In this document: piece by piece, positions 37,697-46,959 of the stretch
Position numbering within the stretch: the first letter of the stretch is position 1
How the letters are laid out: every line of letters begins with the position of its first letter
NCBI RefSeq assembly: GCF_002266855.1
Contig: NZ_NGJN01000003.1
Location: 423,699-487,698, forward strand
Reading direction: 5' to 3'
DNA length: 64,000 nucleotides
DNA from: Winogradskyella aurantia
GTDB lineage: Bacteria; Bacteroidota; Bacteroidia; Flavobacteriales; Flavobacteriaceae
Notes under the pieces: model-generated
The model's database searches: none
The model's input: the letters and a program-made list of their open reading frames with translations, nothing else
Told to the model about the DNA's origin: nothing
Translations under genes and position numbers: made by a program

Positions 37697-38062
37697 ATGC
37701 AATTATCAAAAACCGAAGAGCAGTTAATGCAATACCTCTGGAAGCTTGAAAAGGCTTTTATGAAAGATTTGTTAGACATTTACCCCGAGCCAAAGCCAGC
37801 CACTACCACTGTGGCGACCTTACTTAAACGGATGATAGGCAAAGGTTTTGTGGATTACAAAACTTACGGAACATCTAGAGAATACTTCCCTTTGGTTAAA
37901 AAAGAAGACTATTTTTCTAAGCATGTTAATGGTCTGATCAAAACCTTTTTTAATGACAGCGCTTCTCAATTTGCGTCTTTCTTTACACGCAAAACCGATT
38001 TAAGCAAAGCCGAGCTTGAGGAATTGAAAGCGATTATTGATAACGAATTAAAAAACAAGTAG
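37697..38062 (+). CDS. BlaI/MecI-family transcriptional repressor (system 1)
   Basis: 121 residues. A winged-helix BlaI/MecI/CopY repressor: LSKTEEQLMQYLWKLEKAF, recognition region KPATTTVATLLKRMIGKGFVDY, and a C-terminal dimerisation part with KTFFNDSASQFASFFTRK. It represses its own operon until cleaved or released by the M56 membrane protease encoded 2 bases downstream. The ATG directly follows two palindromic operators. Not evidence of beta-lactam resistance: no beta-lactamase or PBP gene is near. Confidence 0.93.
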   Translation: MQLSKTEEQLMQYLWKLEKAFMKDLLDIYPEPKPATTTVATLLKRMIGKGFVDYKTYGTSREYFPLVKKEDYFSKHVNGLIKTFFNDSASQFASFFTRKTDLSKAELEELKAIIDNELKNK

Positions 38063-38064
38063 AA

Positions 38065-39696
38065 ATGGACCTCTATCTTATCAAATTTACCGCGTGTTTG
38101 TTCGTGCTCTGGTTGGTCTACTATGTCATACTAGAGGGCCAAAAGAACCACAAGTTTAAACGTTTTTATCTTCTTGGAACACTTGTAGCGTCGGCTATTA
38201 TTCCACTACTAAGCATCACCCATTATGTAGAACCTGTAGTTAGTACAAATGAAATTGTTGGTGCCTTTAAGCCCATCGCAACCCAAGTTCAGGTTTCATC
38301 GGCAGAACCCATGGACTGGTCAACATTACTTTGGACACTTTACGGCATAGGCGTAGCCCTATTTGCACTTCGATTTATAAGCAATCTTTTTAAACTATAT
38401 ATCACCATAAATAAACACGAGCAATTATCCCTGCGCTCATTTATTTATGTGTTGCTAGACCACTATCGCACACCACACTCTTTCTTTAATTACATCTTTT
38501 TGAATAAAGAGAAATTTAAAAACCATACTATCCCCAAAGAAGTACTCATTCACGAAGAAACCCATGCCAAACAATGGCACAGTGCGGATATTCTAATGCT
38601 AGAACTCCTTCAAATACTCTTTTGGTACCATCCCCTGATTTACATCATAAAACATCACGTTAAACTCAACCACGAGTTCCTAGCAGATCAAGCTGTTTTA
38701 GAAGACGGTATCGATACCAAAGCGTATCAAAATATATTATTACAATTTTCATCAAACACTCAAGAGAATCAGTTCTCCAGTGCCATCAATTATTCATCAA
38801 TCAAAAAACGATTTACAGTTATGAAAACACAAACCTCAAAAACCAGAATGTGGTTGAGTAGTTTACTACTCCTACCCATCATTGCTATTCTTTTTTACAG
38901 CTTTGCTGAAAAAGAATATATTGTAAAAGAAAACACCTTAGAACTGTCCCAACAAAACAAAGAATACACAGAACAAAAACCACCAACCGAAAAAGAAATT
39001 TCCGCCTATAATGCTTGGGCAAAAAAGACACATACCGAAAGTAAATCACTTTCAGATGACACCACATTTTTTCCACCTATTAACGAGCAAGACTTAATAA
39101 AATTCTCAGAGATTTATAAAAGAATGTCAGCACAACAGAAAAATGAATCTGTTGCATATCCATTTCCAGGTCTCGATGTAAATGATGGTGAAGACAAGTA
39201 TCCATCAAATCCGACAACCATACAACAAAGAGCCACAAAAAAACAAATAGCCGACTACAATGCCTGGGCAAAGACAATTAATGAAAAAATGGCTAAAGCA
39301 AAGGCAACTAGTGACGTTAATGCATATCCTATTGTAAAAGTAAACGATGTTAAGAAATACAAAGCCATTTATAGTATCATGACAGAAGCTCAAAAGAAAG
39401 CATCAGAGCCATGGCCAAGTTTTCCACCGCCGCCACCACCACATCCTAAACTTATTAAGGACCAAGAGCCACCAGCGCCTCCACCTCCTCCGGCTTCAAT
39501 AAAAAACCCTTCATTTATTGAATACATAATTGCAATGGAGGAAAAAGGGGCGTCTTTCAGCATGGATGGTAAAGAGATTACTGCAAATGAGGCAAAAATT
39601 ATAGCCAAAACCAATAAGGGAAAAGGTACCGAAATGACAACTCACAAGGATTCTACTGGAAAATATGTAGTTAAACTTTTCACGCCAAGCGATTAA
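38065..39696 (+). CDS. BlaR1-like M56 membrane metallopeptidase with repeat/proline-rich periplasmic tail
   Basis: 543 residues. Several N-terminal membrane helices flank the M56 zinc site: VLIHEETHAKQWHS (HExxH) and NHEFLADQAVLEDG. A further membrane segment (SSLLLLPIIAILFYSF, ~270-290) is followed by a periplasmic tail. The tail holds two diverged copies of a ~75-residue unit (ISAYNAWAK ... FSEIYKRMSAQQK and IADYNAWAK ... YKAIYSIMTEAQK), a proline-rich stretch (SFPPPPPPHP) and a final charged segment with SFSMDGKEITA. No penicillin-binding sensor domain. It presumably senses an envelope signal and inactivates the BlaI partner 2 bases upstream (family knowledge plus inference). Confidence 0.9.
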   Translation: MDLYLIKFTACLFVLWLVYYVILEGQKNHKFKRFYLLGTLVASAIIPLLSITHYVEPVVSTNEIVGAFKPIATQVQVSSAEPMDWSTLLWTLYGIGVALFALRFISNLFKLYITINKHEQLSLRSFIYVLLDHYRTPHSFFNYIFLNKEKFKNHTIPKEVLIHEETHAKQWHSADILMLELLQILFWYHPLIYIIKHHVKLNHEFLADQAVLEDGIDTKAYQNILLQFSSNTQENQFSSAINYSSIKKRFTVMKTQTSKTRMWLSSLLLLPIIAILFYSFAEKEYIVKENTLELSQQNKEYTEQKPPTEKEISAYNAWAKKTHTESKSLSDDTTFFPPINEQDLIKFSEIYKRMSAQQKNESVAYPFPGLDVNDGEDKYPSNPTTIQQRATKKQIADYNAWAKTINEKMAKAKATSDVNAYPIVKVNDVKKYKAIYSIMTEAQKKASEPWPSFPPPPPPHPKLIKDQEPPAPPPPPASIKNPSFIEYIIAMEEKGASFSMDGKEITANEAKIIAKTNKGKGTEMTTHKDSTGKYVVKLFTPSD

Positions 39697-39825
39697 TCTA
39701 ATTTTATAAGATTGGTCTGTTCAAAATTTATGCTATTGGATATAGTGGTTAAAGACTATAGTTAAAAAGTTAATCATTCCACTAAATAAAAAGCCTCGAA
39801 TGAAGCAGTTTTTTAATTTTTGAAA

Positions 39826-40983
39826 TTACCATCTAAATGGCCTAAAGCCTATTCCGAATTCTATCCAATCAGCTGCAAAGGCATCTGTTTTCAGGCCTAC
39901 CTGCGCAAAACCCCAGTCAAACAAATCATAACGCACGGCTACCCGAGCAAAATAAGGTTCCTTGCCCCGATTGTCCGTTAAATAAGTACCTAAATGTCCA
40001 AGGAAAGTAAATTTATAAAACATAAAATCGTAGCCTCCGTGTATCCCCACTAGGTGATATTGACTATCATCATCAGGAAAGCGTGCTTGCAAGCTACCAT
40101 CATAAAAATAGTCTAAGCCTCCTGATACACTGTGCATATTGTTAAACTTATGCTGGTAATCCAGCACGGCTGAAAAGGTAGTATAGCGTTCTTCATTGAA
40201 ACTATCACCTTCGTTTTCAGGATAAGTTTGTACGGTTCCACCAGCTACATAAACATTAATATTTTGGTTGTTTTCCACTTTTGTATTTAATTTTCGTTCA
40301 GGTCGTTGGAATCTAGCTGGGAGTACGCGGTCCGCAAAGGGGTCTTTATTTATTTTATGTTCATCGGCGTTGTAATGGTAGCGAAGGCCTAGGTTAAGAC
40401 CGAACATGTTAAGTCCCCAATTTGGCGTATTACTACGACCGTTACTAAAATGTGTAAAGTCGATCCCATATACAATGTCCATTTCCTTAGTCCACTTGTA
40501 GGTCCAACCAAAATTCACATTAAAATACACCGTAACCCTAGAGCCAATGGCATCGTTACTAGGATTAGTTTCTGAATCGAAGGGTTCTAGGTTATAAGTT
40601 AAACCAAGAGCTGGTTCAATATTAAAGGCATTACGACGAAAGGGTTTACTTATCGGAAAATTGATAAATCCAAAAAGCGCATTGGGATTTCCAAATATTT
40701 GGGGGTCTCCTATAAAACCAGAATAAAATCCGATACCATAAGAAGGATAACCATATTGACTGGCCCAACTATCCGTATTACTATTTTGCCAAGCATATCT
40801 TACCTCAAAAGCACCGTATCCGGCTAAAGTCTCCTCATCTAATCCTTCTCCACCATAAAGATGAGCTCCAGAGTGCCCACTAAGTTGGATAGTTCTGAAT
40901 CGACCACTGGTGTCTGATTGCGCTTGCATTAAAAATCCAACCATCATGAAAAAAAGTGAATGGAAAATTAAAATTGACCTCAT
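39826..40983 (-). CDS. acyloxyacyl hydrolase / PagL-like outer-membrane beta-barrel
   Basis: 385 residues from the ATG at 40983 (MRSILIFHSLFFMMVGFLMQAQ leader); an upstream ATG at 41034 adds 17 unlikely residues. After the signal peptide it is rich in alternating barrel strands. The motif DFTHFSNGRSNTPNWGLNM matches the His/Ser active-site strand of PagL lipid A 3-O-deacylases. The protein is about twice the length of PagL, with a second half (~215-385) of further strands ending FGIGFRPFRW. Outer-membrane enzyme or barrel, possibly lipid A remodelling. Convergent with the M56 gene. Confidence 0.78.
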   Translation of the reverse strand: MRSILIFHSLFFMMVGFLMQAQSDTSGRFRTIQLSGHSGAHLYGGEGLDEETLAGYGAFEVRYAWQNSNTDSWASQYGYPSYGIGFYSGFIGDPQIFGNPNALFGFINFPISKPFRRNAFNIEPALGLTYNLEPFDSETNPSNDAIGSRVTVYFNVNFGWTYKWTKEMDIVYGIDFTHFSNGRSNTPNWGLNMFGLNLGLRYHYNADEHKINKDPFADRVLPARFQRPERKLNTKVENNQNINVYVAGGTVQTYPENEGDSFNEERYTTFSAVLDYQHKFNNMHSVSGGLDYFYDGSLQARFPDDDSQYHLVGIHGGYDFMFYKFTFLGHLGTYLTDNRGKEPYFARVAVRYDLFDWGFAQVGLKTDAFAADWIEFGIGFRPFRW

Positions 40984-41123
40984 AAGACATCGGATTGGTT
41001 CTACACAAATAAACAATAAAAATCCCTTAATCAAAATGGCTTATACTTCATTTATAGGATAATTGTGTAACAATTGGAGTCATTTTGCGTTCTAATAGAT
41101 ATTCAATCAAAAAACAATCACTT

Positions 41124-42224
41124 ATGTTAAAGCAATTCTTCATCCTTTGCTCTGGCGCAGATACGGATATTTTAAACGACTGCTCCGTTGGGGAACAAAA
41201 CAAATATGCCGGTATTGGTGCTACTGTATTCTTTACGGCTGTTATGGCCACTATCGCAGCGAGTTATGCCCTTTTTACTGTTTTTGATAATCTCTACTCC
41301 TCTGTATTCTTCGGACTTATTTGGGGTTTGCTAATTTTTAATTTAGACCGCTATATCGTGTCCACAATTAAAAAGCGAGACAATATTTTAGATGAAATTT
41401 TACAAGCTACACCCCGTATTATGCTAGCCGTTATTATCGCAGTTGTCATTTCAAAACCCTTGGAATTGAAAATTTTTGAAAAAGAAATCAATCAGGTACT
41501 TCTCGAACAAAAAAATGAATTGACCTTAGCCAATCAAAACCAAATTGCTGAGCAATTCAATCCTAAAATTTCTGAGCTCGAAAATGAGATTGTAAGCTTA
41601 CAATCTCAAATAGACACTAAAGAAACTGAGGTCAATGCGTTATACGATACCTACATTTCTGAAGCCGAAGGCACCGCAGGAACCAAACTTCTAGGCAAAG
41701 GTCCTGTTTACAAGGAAAAAAGAGAGAAACATGATGCAGCCTTAATAGACCTACAAAATCTAAAAACGGAGAATAAAGCAAAGATGGCATCTCTAGAAGC
41801 AGAAATCGCCATGCTTCAAGACAATTATAAAACCAGTGTGTCTGACTCCCAACCTATTATTGATAATTTTGATGGTCTAATGGCACGTGTAAATGCCCTG
41901 AGTAAATTACCATGGCTACCATCATTCTTTATCTTCTTACTGTTTTTAGCTATTGAAACATCGCCCATTATCGCAAAATTATTATCTCCAAAAGGGGAGT
42001 TTGATTTTCGTCTAGAAGACCAAGAAACTACGGTTAAAACCTGGACCATGCAGAAGGTTGCTGAACGCAAATTACTTCTAAAGACAGATAATGACATTAA
42101 CAATAGAGTGTATAACGACATAGCGGACGAAGAAGAAGTGATAAACTTCAAACGTAAAAAGGCTCGGGAATTGATGCAATTGCAAGCCGATGCGTTTTTT
42201 AAAAACCAAAAGAACGCACTTTAA
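41124..42224 (+). CDS. DUF4407 membrane protein
   Basis: 366 residues from the ATG at 41124; the reading frame extends upstream to a TTG at 41085. Three hydrophobic segments in the first ~120 residues (TVFFTAVMATIAASYALF, SVFFGLIWGLLIF, IMLAVIIAVVISKPL) precede a long coiled coil (~130-250, rich in E/K/Q: ELENEIVSLQSQIDTKETE) and a fourth membrane segment (LPSFFIFLLFLAIETSPII). NLDRYIVSTIKK is a conserved family stretch. DUF4407 proteins have no established biochemical function. It stands alone, diverging from the PagL-like gene. Confidence 0.88.
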   Translation: MLKQFFILCSGADTDILNDCSVGEQNKYAGIGATVFFTAVMATIAASYALFTVFDNLYSSVFFGLIWGLLIFNLDRYIVSTIKKRDNILDEILQATPRIMLAVIIAVVISKPLELKIFEKEINQVLLEQKNELTLANQNQIAEQFNPKISELENEIVSLQSQIDTKETEVNALYDTYISEAEGTAGTKLLGKGPVYKEKREKHDAALIDLQNLKTENKAKMASLEAEIAMLQDNYKTSVSDSQPIIDNFDGLMARVNALSKLPWLPSFFIFLLFLAIETSPIIAKLLSPKGEFDFRLEDQETTVKTWTMQKVAERKLLLKTDNDINNRVYNDIADEEEVINFKRKKARELMQLQADAFFKNQKNAL

Positions 42225-42266
42225 GATTTAGTCAGTATTTTTATTTCAAATTAAAATACAATCAGA

Positions 42267-42740
42267 ATGAAGTACGTAGTAGTCTTTTTCTTATCATGTC
42301 TATGTTTGTCGTGCATTAGTGTGAAAGCTGATGTGACTACGACAGAATCTCCCTCGACGTTTTCGGACAGTCCAAATCTTGCAGAAGCAGGAATTCGTTT
42401 AGTATTGGAGAACCAAATCAAAGCTTGGAACAAGCACGATTTAAAGGGGTTTATGGAGGGCTATTGGAAAAGTAGCCAGCTTAAATTCTATGGTGCCAAC
42501 GGCCTAACCTTAGGTTGGGAAAACACGTTGGAAAACTATAAGAAAAGATATCCCACCAAAGCCGAAAGTGGTACGCTCGATTTTGTGATTAAGGATATTT
42601 CAAAAATTGAGGGAAACAATTATTGGGTTATGGGTGAATATCATTTAAGCCGTGAGATTGGTGATGCAGACGGCGTGTTTATCATTATCTTTAAAAAGAT
42701 AGATGACCAATGGAAAATTATTGCAGACATGTCATGCTAA
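42267..42740 (+). CDS. SnoaL/DUF4440-like (NTF2-fold) lipoprotein
   Basis: 157 residues; lipobox LCLSC with Cys16. The mature part fits a NTF2-like cone fold: ENQIKAWNKHDLKGFMEGYWKSSQLKFYGANG, then DFVIKDISKIEGNNYWVMGEYHLSRE and VFIIIFKKIDDQWKIIADMSC. Such proteins often bind small ligands or act as accessory domains. No catalytic residues can be assigned. It follows the DUF4407 gene by 42 bp and may be co-transcribed. Confidence 0.82.
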   Translation: MKYVVVFFLSCLCLSCISVKADVTTTESPSTFSDSPNLAEAGIRLVLENQIKAWNKHDLKGFMEGYWKSSQLKFYGANGLTLGWENTLENYKKRYPTKAESGTLDFVIKDISKIEGNNYWVMGEYHLSREIGDADGVFIIIFKKIDDQWKIIADMSC

Positions 42741-42743
42741 ATA

Positions 42744-42798
42744 AAAAAAGTGCTCTAAACACATCTACACCTTAGCATAAATGGTGTTAGAAACACTT
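42744..42798 (-). terminator. terminator-like hairpin for the STAS gene
   Basis: Read on the minus strand, GTGTTAGAAACACTT-type arms (42784-42798 with 42748-42762, imperfect) fold with an inner ACACC/GGTGT pair and are followed by a run of T. It lies 23 bases past the STAS stop and could also terminate the convergent DUF4440-like gene. Confidence 0.5.
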
Positions 42799-42821
42799 GT
42801 GTACTCACTAATGTTTAAGGT

Positions 42822-43112
42822 TTAGGCAGCGACCGTTGAATCTTCCTGTGTCTTGAAATGATCATACAGTTCTTTACAACCCAGACCAATAATAGACAAT
42901 TTCTTGGCTTTAACAATAGACTCATTATGAAGTCTTGCCAAGGCCATCACACCCGCTCTATCAATACTTTCAACTTCGCCAATATCTAAAAACACATTGT
43001 CTAGCTTTTCAAATATATTTGCAAAGTGTGCATTGAACGTTTTAAGGTTCAGTTTGTTTAACGCCCCCTTAATTTGAAAACGATTGTTGTAACTTGTAAT
43101 TTCGAGATCCAT
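42822..43112 (-). CDS. STAS-domain protein (anti-sigma-factor-antagonist-like)
   Basis: 96 residues consisting of one STAS domain: an N-terminal strand LEITSYNNRFQIKG, then NVFLDIGEVESIDRAGVMALARLHNES, where the Ser of ESID corresponds to the phosphorylatable position of SpoIIAA/RsbV proteins, and a C-terminal KKLSIIGLG-CKELYDHF. It probably switches partners by phosphorylation or binds a partner kinase encoded elsewhere. No anti-sigma or sigma gene lies nearby, so the pathway is unknown. Monocistronic. Confidence 0.82.
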   Translation of the reverse strand: MDLEITSYNNRFQIKGALNKLNLKTFNAHFANIFEKLDNVFLDIGEVESIDRAGVMALARLHNESIVKAKKLSIIGLGCKELYDHFKTQEDSTVAA

Positions 43113-43358
43113 AATAAATAATGTTAAATCATTAATACTAATTCAGGGCTATTAATCAGTAAATTTGGTGCTATTAATTACGAGGGATACCCTAAATATC
43201 CGAAGATAATATGGCATAAAAACCATAAAATCGATAAAGGGTTTATTTGGCTAGACCACAAGAAAAAAGGGTTCATTTTTTTCGATAAAACACATTAATT
43301 ATCAGTAAATAGAAGAAATACTTTCCTTTAAACAACTTCTTAGAATTAGATTAACGGT

Positions 43359-43508
43359 ATGACATACAATCAAAAAATACTCCTCTATACAATCCTTGCA
43401 GTCATAACTGTATACGGTATTATAACTGGACGCTATTTGTTCCTTGTATTTATGTTCCCAATCGGTTTTGGATTATTTAAGAAAAAGGATTCCGATAAAG
43501 ATGACTAA
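43359..43508 (+). CDS. small membrane protein, 49 residues
   Basis: ATG at 43359 to TAA at 43508 encodes 49 residues, starting MTYNQKILLYTILAVITVYG and ending KKKDSDKDD. Two short hydrophobic segments (LLYTILAVITVYGIIT and YLFLVFMFPIGFGLF) and a charged lysine/aspartate tail make a convincing small inner-membrane protein. It fills the gap between the STAS and YjbR genes and stops 3 bases before the convergent YjbR stop. Function unknown. Confidence 0.6.
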   Translation: MTYNQKILLYTILAVITVYGIITGRYLFLVFMFPIGFGLFKKKDSDKDD

Positions 43509-43511
43509 TCT

Positions 43512-43874
43512 TTAATTAAGGGTTTCCCGTAACTTTTTGTGCAATCCTTTTATTACCATCTCGTAGGAATGGTCTATAAGATCAAAAATGAGTTTAGGAG
43601 GTAATTCACCAGTGTGGACATAAACGCTATTCCATTGCTGCTTATGCATATGATAGCCTGGCTTTATACTTTCATATTGTGCACGTAAATCTTGGGCATA
43701 ATCCGGATCACATTTTAAATTTATGTAACCATTGCCGGATTCCCATTGTTTTATCGAGGCCAGGGCAAACATTTTATTGCACACTTTAAAGACCAGAACA
43801 TCATCATCAAAAGGCAAATGTTCCGTCACTGCAGTTTTTTGCATGCAATAATTTCTGTAGTCTTCAATATTCAC
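43512..43874 (-). CDS. MmcQ/YjbR family DNA-binding-fold protein
   Basis: 120 residues matching the YjbR (CyaY-like fold) family: NIEDYRNYCMQKTAVTEHLPFDDDVLVFKV, MFALASI, INLKCDPDYAQDLRAQYESI, PGYHMHKQQWNSVYV and the C-terminal DHSYEMVIKGLHKKLRE. Many members are annotated as DNA-binding, but no clear function is proven. Its ATG overlaps the stop of the DUF4230 gene by four bases, so the two are translationally coupled. Confidence 0.9.
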   Translation of the reverse strand: MNIEDYRNYCMQKTAVTEHLPFDDDVLVFKVCNKMFALASIKQWESGNGYINLKCDPDYAQDLRAQYESIKPGYHMHKQQWNSVYVHTGELPPKLIFDLIDHSYEMVIKGLHKKLRETLN

Positions 43875-44479
43875 TTAAGCTCTTTTTGGTCTTTGGTCTC
43901 TATTTTTAAAGCTGAGTAGTCGAGCTTCCAGCCAATAGTTGCCACTATAGTTTCTATGAGATGAATTGTTTCGAGCGCCTCTCCCCTTGCAATATTGAAC
44001 AAACCACTCTCAGGAACTTTTTCTCTTATATGTGATTTTGCCCTAGTATGCAATTCCGTTAAGTCTGAAGCTTCAAACTTATTGAGCATACCGTCTTTCT
44101 TGTCGTAGTAGTTGATGTCTGTTTCAATAGAGAGAATTTCAGGTTGTGGAAAATGGGAAAGTACCACACGTTTGGTTTTAGGGTCGGCTTTCATTTTCAG
44201 TTTTGCTAAGTCAAAACCAACATGGGCTTTGGCATTTATAACCACTAAAGCCTTCTTTTTACTTGTTATGAGTTTTAAGAATTTCTCCTTAACATCCTCG
44301 TAATGATATATTTCGGCAAAATCACCCTCTACCGTTATAAACTTGCAGACGCGTCTTATTTTGTCCAATAAAAGGATTGACTGCGCATTGGTTGTCTTTT
44401 TGGTTTGCCATTGTTTAAATACAGTCACTAAACCAAGTGTGATTAAACAACTAATGATTATTATAAAAAATGTTTCCAT
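43871..44479 (-). CDS. DUF4230 domain membrane-anchored protein
   Basis: 202 residues. One N-terminal membrane segment (FFIIIISCLITLGLVTVF) followed by a DUF4230 domain: CKFITVEGDFAEIYHYEDVKE, KKALVVINAKAHVGFDLAKLK, KRVVLSHFPQPEILSIETDINYYDKKDGMLNKF (shown in pieces) and a C-terminal helix. Function of the family is unknown; the topology suggests the domain faces the periplasm. First gene of a two-gene unit with yjbR. Confidence 0.88.
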   Translation of the reverse strand: METFFIIIISCLITLGLVTVFKQWQTKKTTNAQSILLLDKIRRVCKFITVEGDFAEIYHYEDVKEKFLKLITSKKKALVVINAKAHVGFDLAKLKMKADPKTKRVVLSHFPQPEILSIETDINYYDKKDGMLNKFEASDLTELHTRAKSHIREKVPESGLFNIARGEALETIHLIETIVATIGWKLDYSALKIETKDQKELK

Positions 44480-44524
44480 ATAGCCTCTTAAAGGGTACTA
44501 ATTTCAAATATTGGGTACTTAGCC

Positions 44525-45274
44525 TTACTCCATAACCTTATACAAAATAGGCTTGCTCGGTGACGCATCATTAACAAACGGTGCTATCTGTAAATTTAGA
44601 AAATATGTGCCATCTTCAATCATATTGGGCACATAAACCATTTCGGTTATGGTAGCATCGGTTCTACGTCTGCCATTCAAATTCCAAAAGGCCTTGTGAC
44701 CTAAAAGTTCACCACCATCTTCTTCCTTATCGACACTTGGTAGGTCAATCAATAAATGTTTAATGTCCTTTCTTACCAATAGCTTCACAGCGTCTTCCTC
44801 TAAGTAGGTCCAATTGGTATGGGAATATTGCTTAGACCTTTTATCGCCCATATTGGGCAGCGTGCGTATAACCAGAGCCTCTCGTTTTTTATTGCCTATG
44901 GCAAACTGTAATTGCTTGGCTGAGATGACATAATCGTCATTTTGCTTCTCTGGCGCCACAGAAACGACCTCAGCAAGAAAAAAGAACTGCTTTAAATAGC
45001 TGTTGATAGGGTAATTTTCCTTTGTGATGTGACCAATGGTTTCCGTATGGGTGCCATGAGCATGTGGATTAAACGTAATGGTATTAAAGTTAACAGAGGC
45101 CCCTTCTTTTACACTTATTACCTGACCATCAATAGTTTCAGGTTCAATCTTTGGCGGGTCTAGGTACCAGGCGTTAACATTAGATGCATCGCCACGAAGT
45201 GGAATGGATATATCTAAGGGCTCTGCTAAGTTTATTTTTAATTTTCTAGAGTTATAGTGAATTACGGTTATCAA
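44525..45274 (-). CDS. cyclase-family / kynurenine formamidase-like hydrolase
   Basis: 249 residues. Belongs to the putative cyclase family (kynurenine formamidase fold): ISIPLRGDASNVNAWYLD near the N terminus and the metal motif FNPHAHGTHTETIGHI, which is the HxGTHxD-type signature with Glu at the last position, then DLPSVDKEEDGGELLGHKAFW. It hydrolyses amide or ester bonds with a bound metal. Its start overlaps the hemW stop by four bases, so it is the third gene of a ruvC-hemW-cyclase unit. The actual substrate is open; tryptophan genes are not nearby. Confidence 0.87.
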   Translation of the reverse strand: MITVIHYNSRKLKINLAEPLDISIPLRGDASNVNAWYLDPPKIEPETIDGQVISVKEGASVNFNTITFNPHAHGTHTETIGHITKENYPINSYLKQFFFLAEVVSVAPEKQNDDYVISAKQLQFAIGNKKREALVIRTLPNMGDKRSKQYSHTNWTYLEEDAVKLLVRKDIKHLLIDLPSVDKEEDGGELLGHKAFWNLNGRRRTDATITEMVYVPNMIEDGTYFLNLQIAPFVNDASPSKPILYKVME

Positions 45275-46404
45275 GATAAGTTTAATTTAAATAATTCTGA
45301 GGCGATACCATCGCTCAGAAATTGTCCTTTTTTTGTTACTTTCAAGTGCTCATTATCAATATACAACAAATGTTGGTTTATAAAAACCTGAGCCTGATCA
45401 ATTAAATAGTCTAAATAGATTTTTCCAAAGTCTCGCTGAATCTTAATAAATGAAACACCCCAAATAGTCCGCAGCCCTGTCATGATGTACTCGTTATACT
45501 GGTCTGTTTTGGTTAGGGTTTCGGTTTCCATCGGTAAGGTGTTATTTTGAATGGCCTTTATGTATTTGATGTTGTTTCTAACATTCCATCCACGTTGTTG
45601 ACCATTAAACGAATGCGCTGATGGCCCAATCCCCAAATATGGTTTTCCTTGCCAATAGGCCGAGTTGTTTTTACTGAAATAGCCTTCCTTGCCAAAATTT
45701 GATAGCTCGTAATGTGTAAACCCTTCAGCTTCCAATTTATCTTTTAGAATGTGAAATTGCTCATGGGCTTTGTCGTCATCAACAGCTTCAATAATACCCT
45801 TTTGGATAAAGGATGCCAAGGCTGTCTTCGGCTCAACCGTTAGGGCATAACTCGATATATGAGGAATAGTATATCTCAAAGCCGTTTCTATATTTTCTAA
45901 CCACTGTTCATTACTCGCCCCTGGAATACCATAAATTAAGTCCAAGGAAATATTATCGAAATATGTTGTGGCTTGCTCCAAACAGATGTGAGCTTCCTCT
46001 GCGTTGTGTGCGCGATTCATCAATTTTAAGTCTGAATCAAAAAAAGATTGAATCCCTATGGAAAGTCGATTGATTTGACTTTTTGACAGTTCGACCAATC
46101 GATCTTTAGAAAGGTCATCGGGATTGGCCTCAAGTGTTATTTCCGGTTTTTCTATTACATTGAAGTTTTTGTATACGGCATCAATCAAAAATTGTAATTC
46201 GTCATTCGTTAATAACGACGGTGTACCTCCACCAAAATAGATGGTTTCTACAGCTGTATTTTTAAATTCATCCTTGCGAAGTTGAAGTTCCTTTGCTAAA
46301 GCGTTAATGAGTTCTTCTTTCTTTTTTAAGGAAGTGGAAAAATGAAAATCACAGTAGTAACAGGCTTGTTTGCAAAATGGGATATGAAGATAAATACCAG
46401 CCAC
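45271..46404 (-). CDS. hemW: radical SAM heme chaperone HemW
   Basis: 377 residues. The N terminus reads GIYLHIPFCKQACYYCDFHF, with the CxxxCxxC cluster motif and following Phe of HemW/HemN-like proteins. Then YFGGGTPSLL, EANPDDL, RLSIGIQSFFDSDLKLMNRAH and SLDLIYGIPGAS; the C-terminal HemN_C-like region follows (EYIMTGLRTIWG). HemW delivers heme to respiratory enzymes and lacks coproporphyrinogen oxidase activity. Cytoplasmic. Overlaps neighbours on both sides: one base shared with ruvC and four with the cyclase gene. Confidence 0.95.
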   Translation of the reverse strand: MAGIYLHIPFCKQACYYCDFHFSTSLKKKEELINALAKELQLRKDEFKNTAVETIYFGGGTPSLLTNDELQFLIDAVYKNFNVIEKPEITLEANPDDLSKDRLVELSKSQINRLSIGIQSFFDSDLKLMNRAHNAEEAHICLEQATTYFDNISLDLIYGIPGASNEQWLENIETALRYTIPHISSYALTVEPKTALASFIQKGIIEAVDDDKAHEQFHILKDKLEAEGFTHYELSNFGKEGYFSKNNSAYWQGKPYLGIGPSAHSFNGQQRGWNVRNNIKYIKAIQNNTLPMETETLTKTDQYNEYIMTGLRTIWGVSFIKIQRDFGKIYLDYLIDQAQVFINQHLLYIDNEHLKVTKKGQFLSDGIASELFKLNLS

Positions 46405-46958
46405 TATTTCTTAACTCTTCCTTCATTTTGTTTTACAAAGGCAGACCACCCTGTATAGCTCTTACCAATTTCAACACGTCCTTGATTATAATAATGGCAC
46501 ACTGCCGCGGCAAGACCATCCGTAGAATCTAAATTTTTGGGTAATTCCTTTAAGGCTAATAAACTTTGAAGCATTTTAGCGACTTGCTCCTTACTGGCAT
46601 TACCATTACCGGTAATAGCCATTTTTATCTTTTTAGGAGAATACTCGGTAATTGGTACTTCACGCGAAAGTCCCGCTGCCATAGCTACGCCTTGCGCTCT
46701 GCCCAACTTTAGCATACTTTGCACATTTTTCCCAAAAAATGGGGCTTCAATCGCTATTTCATCGGGATGAAAGGTGTCAATGAGTTCCACGGTGCGCTCA
46801 AAAATGAGCTTTAGTTTTATGTAAGGGTCATCATACTTTTTAAGCAGCAACTCATTAAGCTGCATAAACTCCATTTTTTTACCTACAATTTTAATGAGCC
46901 CAAACCCCATGATGGTTGTTCCTGGATCAATACCTAAAATAATTTTATCTTCCTTCAT
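46404..46958 (-). CDS. ruvC: Holliday junction endodeoxyribonuclease RuvC
   Basis: 184 residues from the ATG at 46958 (MKEDKIILGIDPGTTIMGFG); the frame is open upstream to 46982 but those codons overlap the preceding gene. The catalytic acidic residues sit in GIDPGT, IEAPFFGKN and DSTDGLAAAVCHYY. It resolves Holliday junctions with RuvAB during recombination. It starts one base after the stop of the beta-barrel gene and shares one base with hemW, so all appear co-transcribed. Confidence 0.95.
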   Translation of the reverse strand: MKEDKIILGIDPGTTIMGFGLIKIVGKKMEFMQLNELLLKKYDDPYIKLKLIFERTVELIDTFHPDEIAIEAPFFGKNVQSMLKLGRAQGVAMAAGLSREVPITEYSPKKIKMAITGNGNASKEQVAKMLQSLLALKELPKNLDSTDGLAAAVCHYYNQGRVEIGKSYTGWSAFVKQNEGRVKK

Positions 46959-46959
46959 T

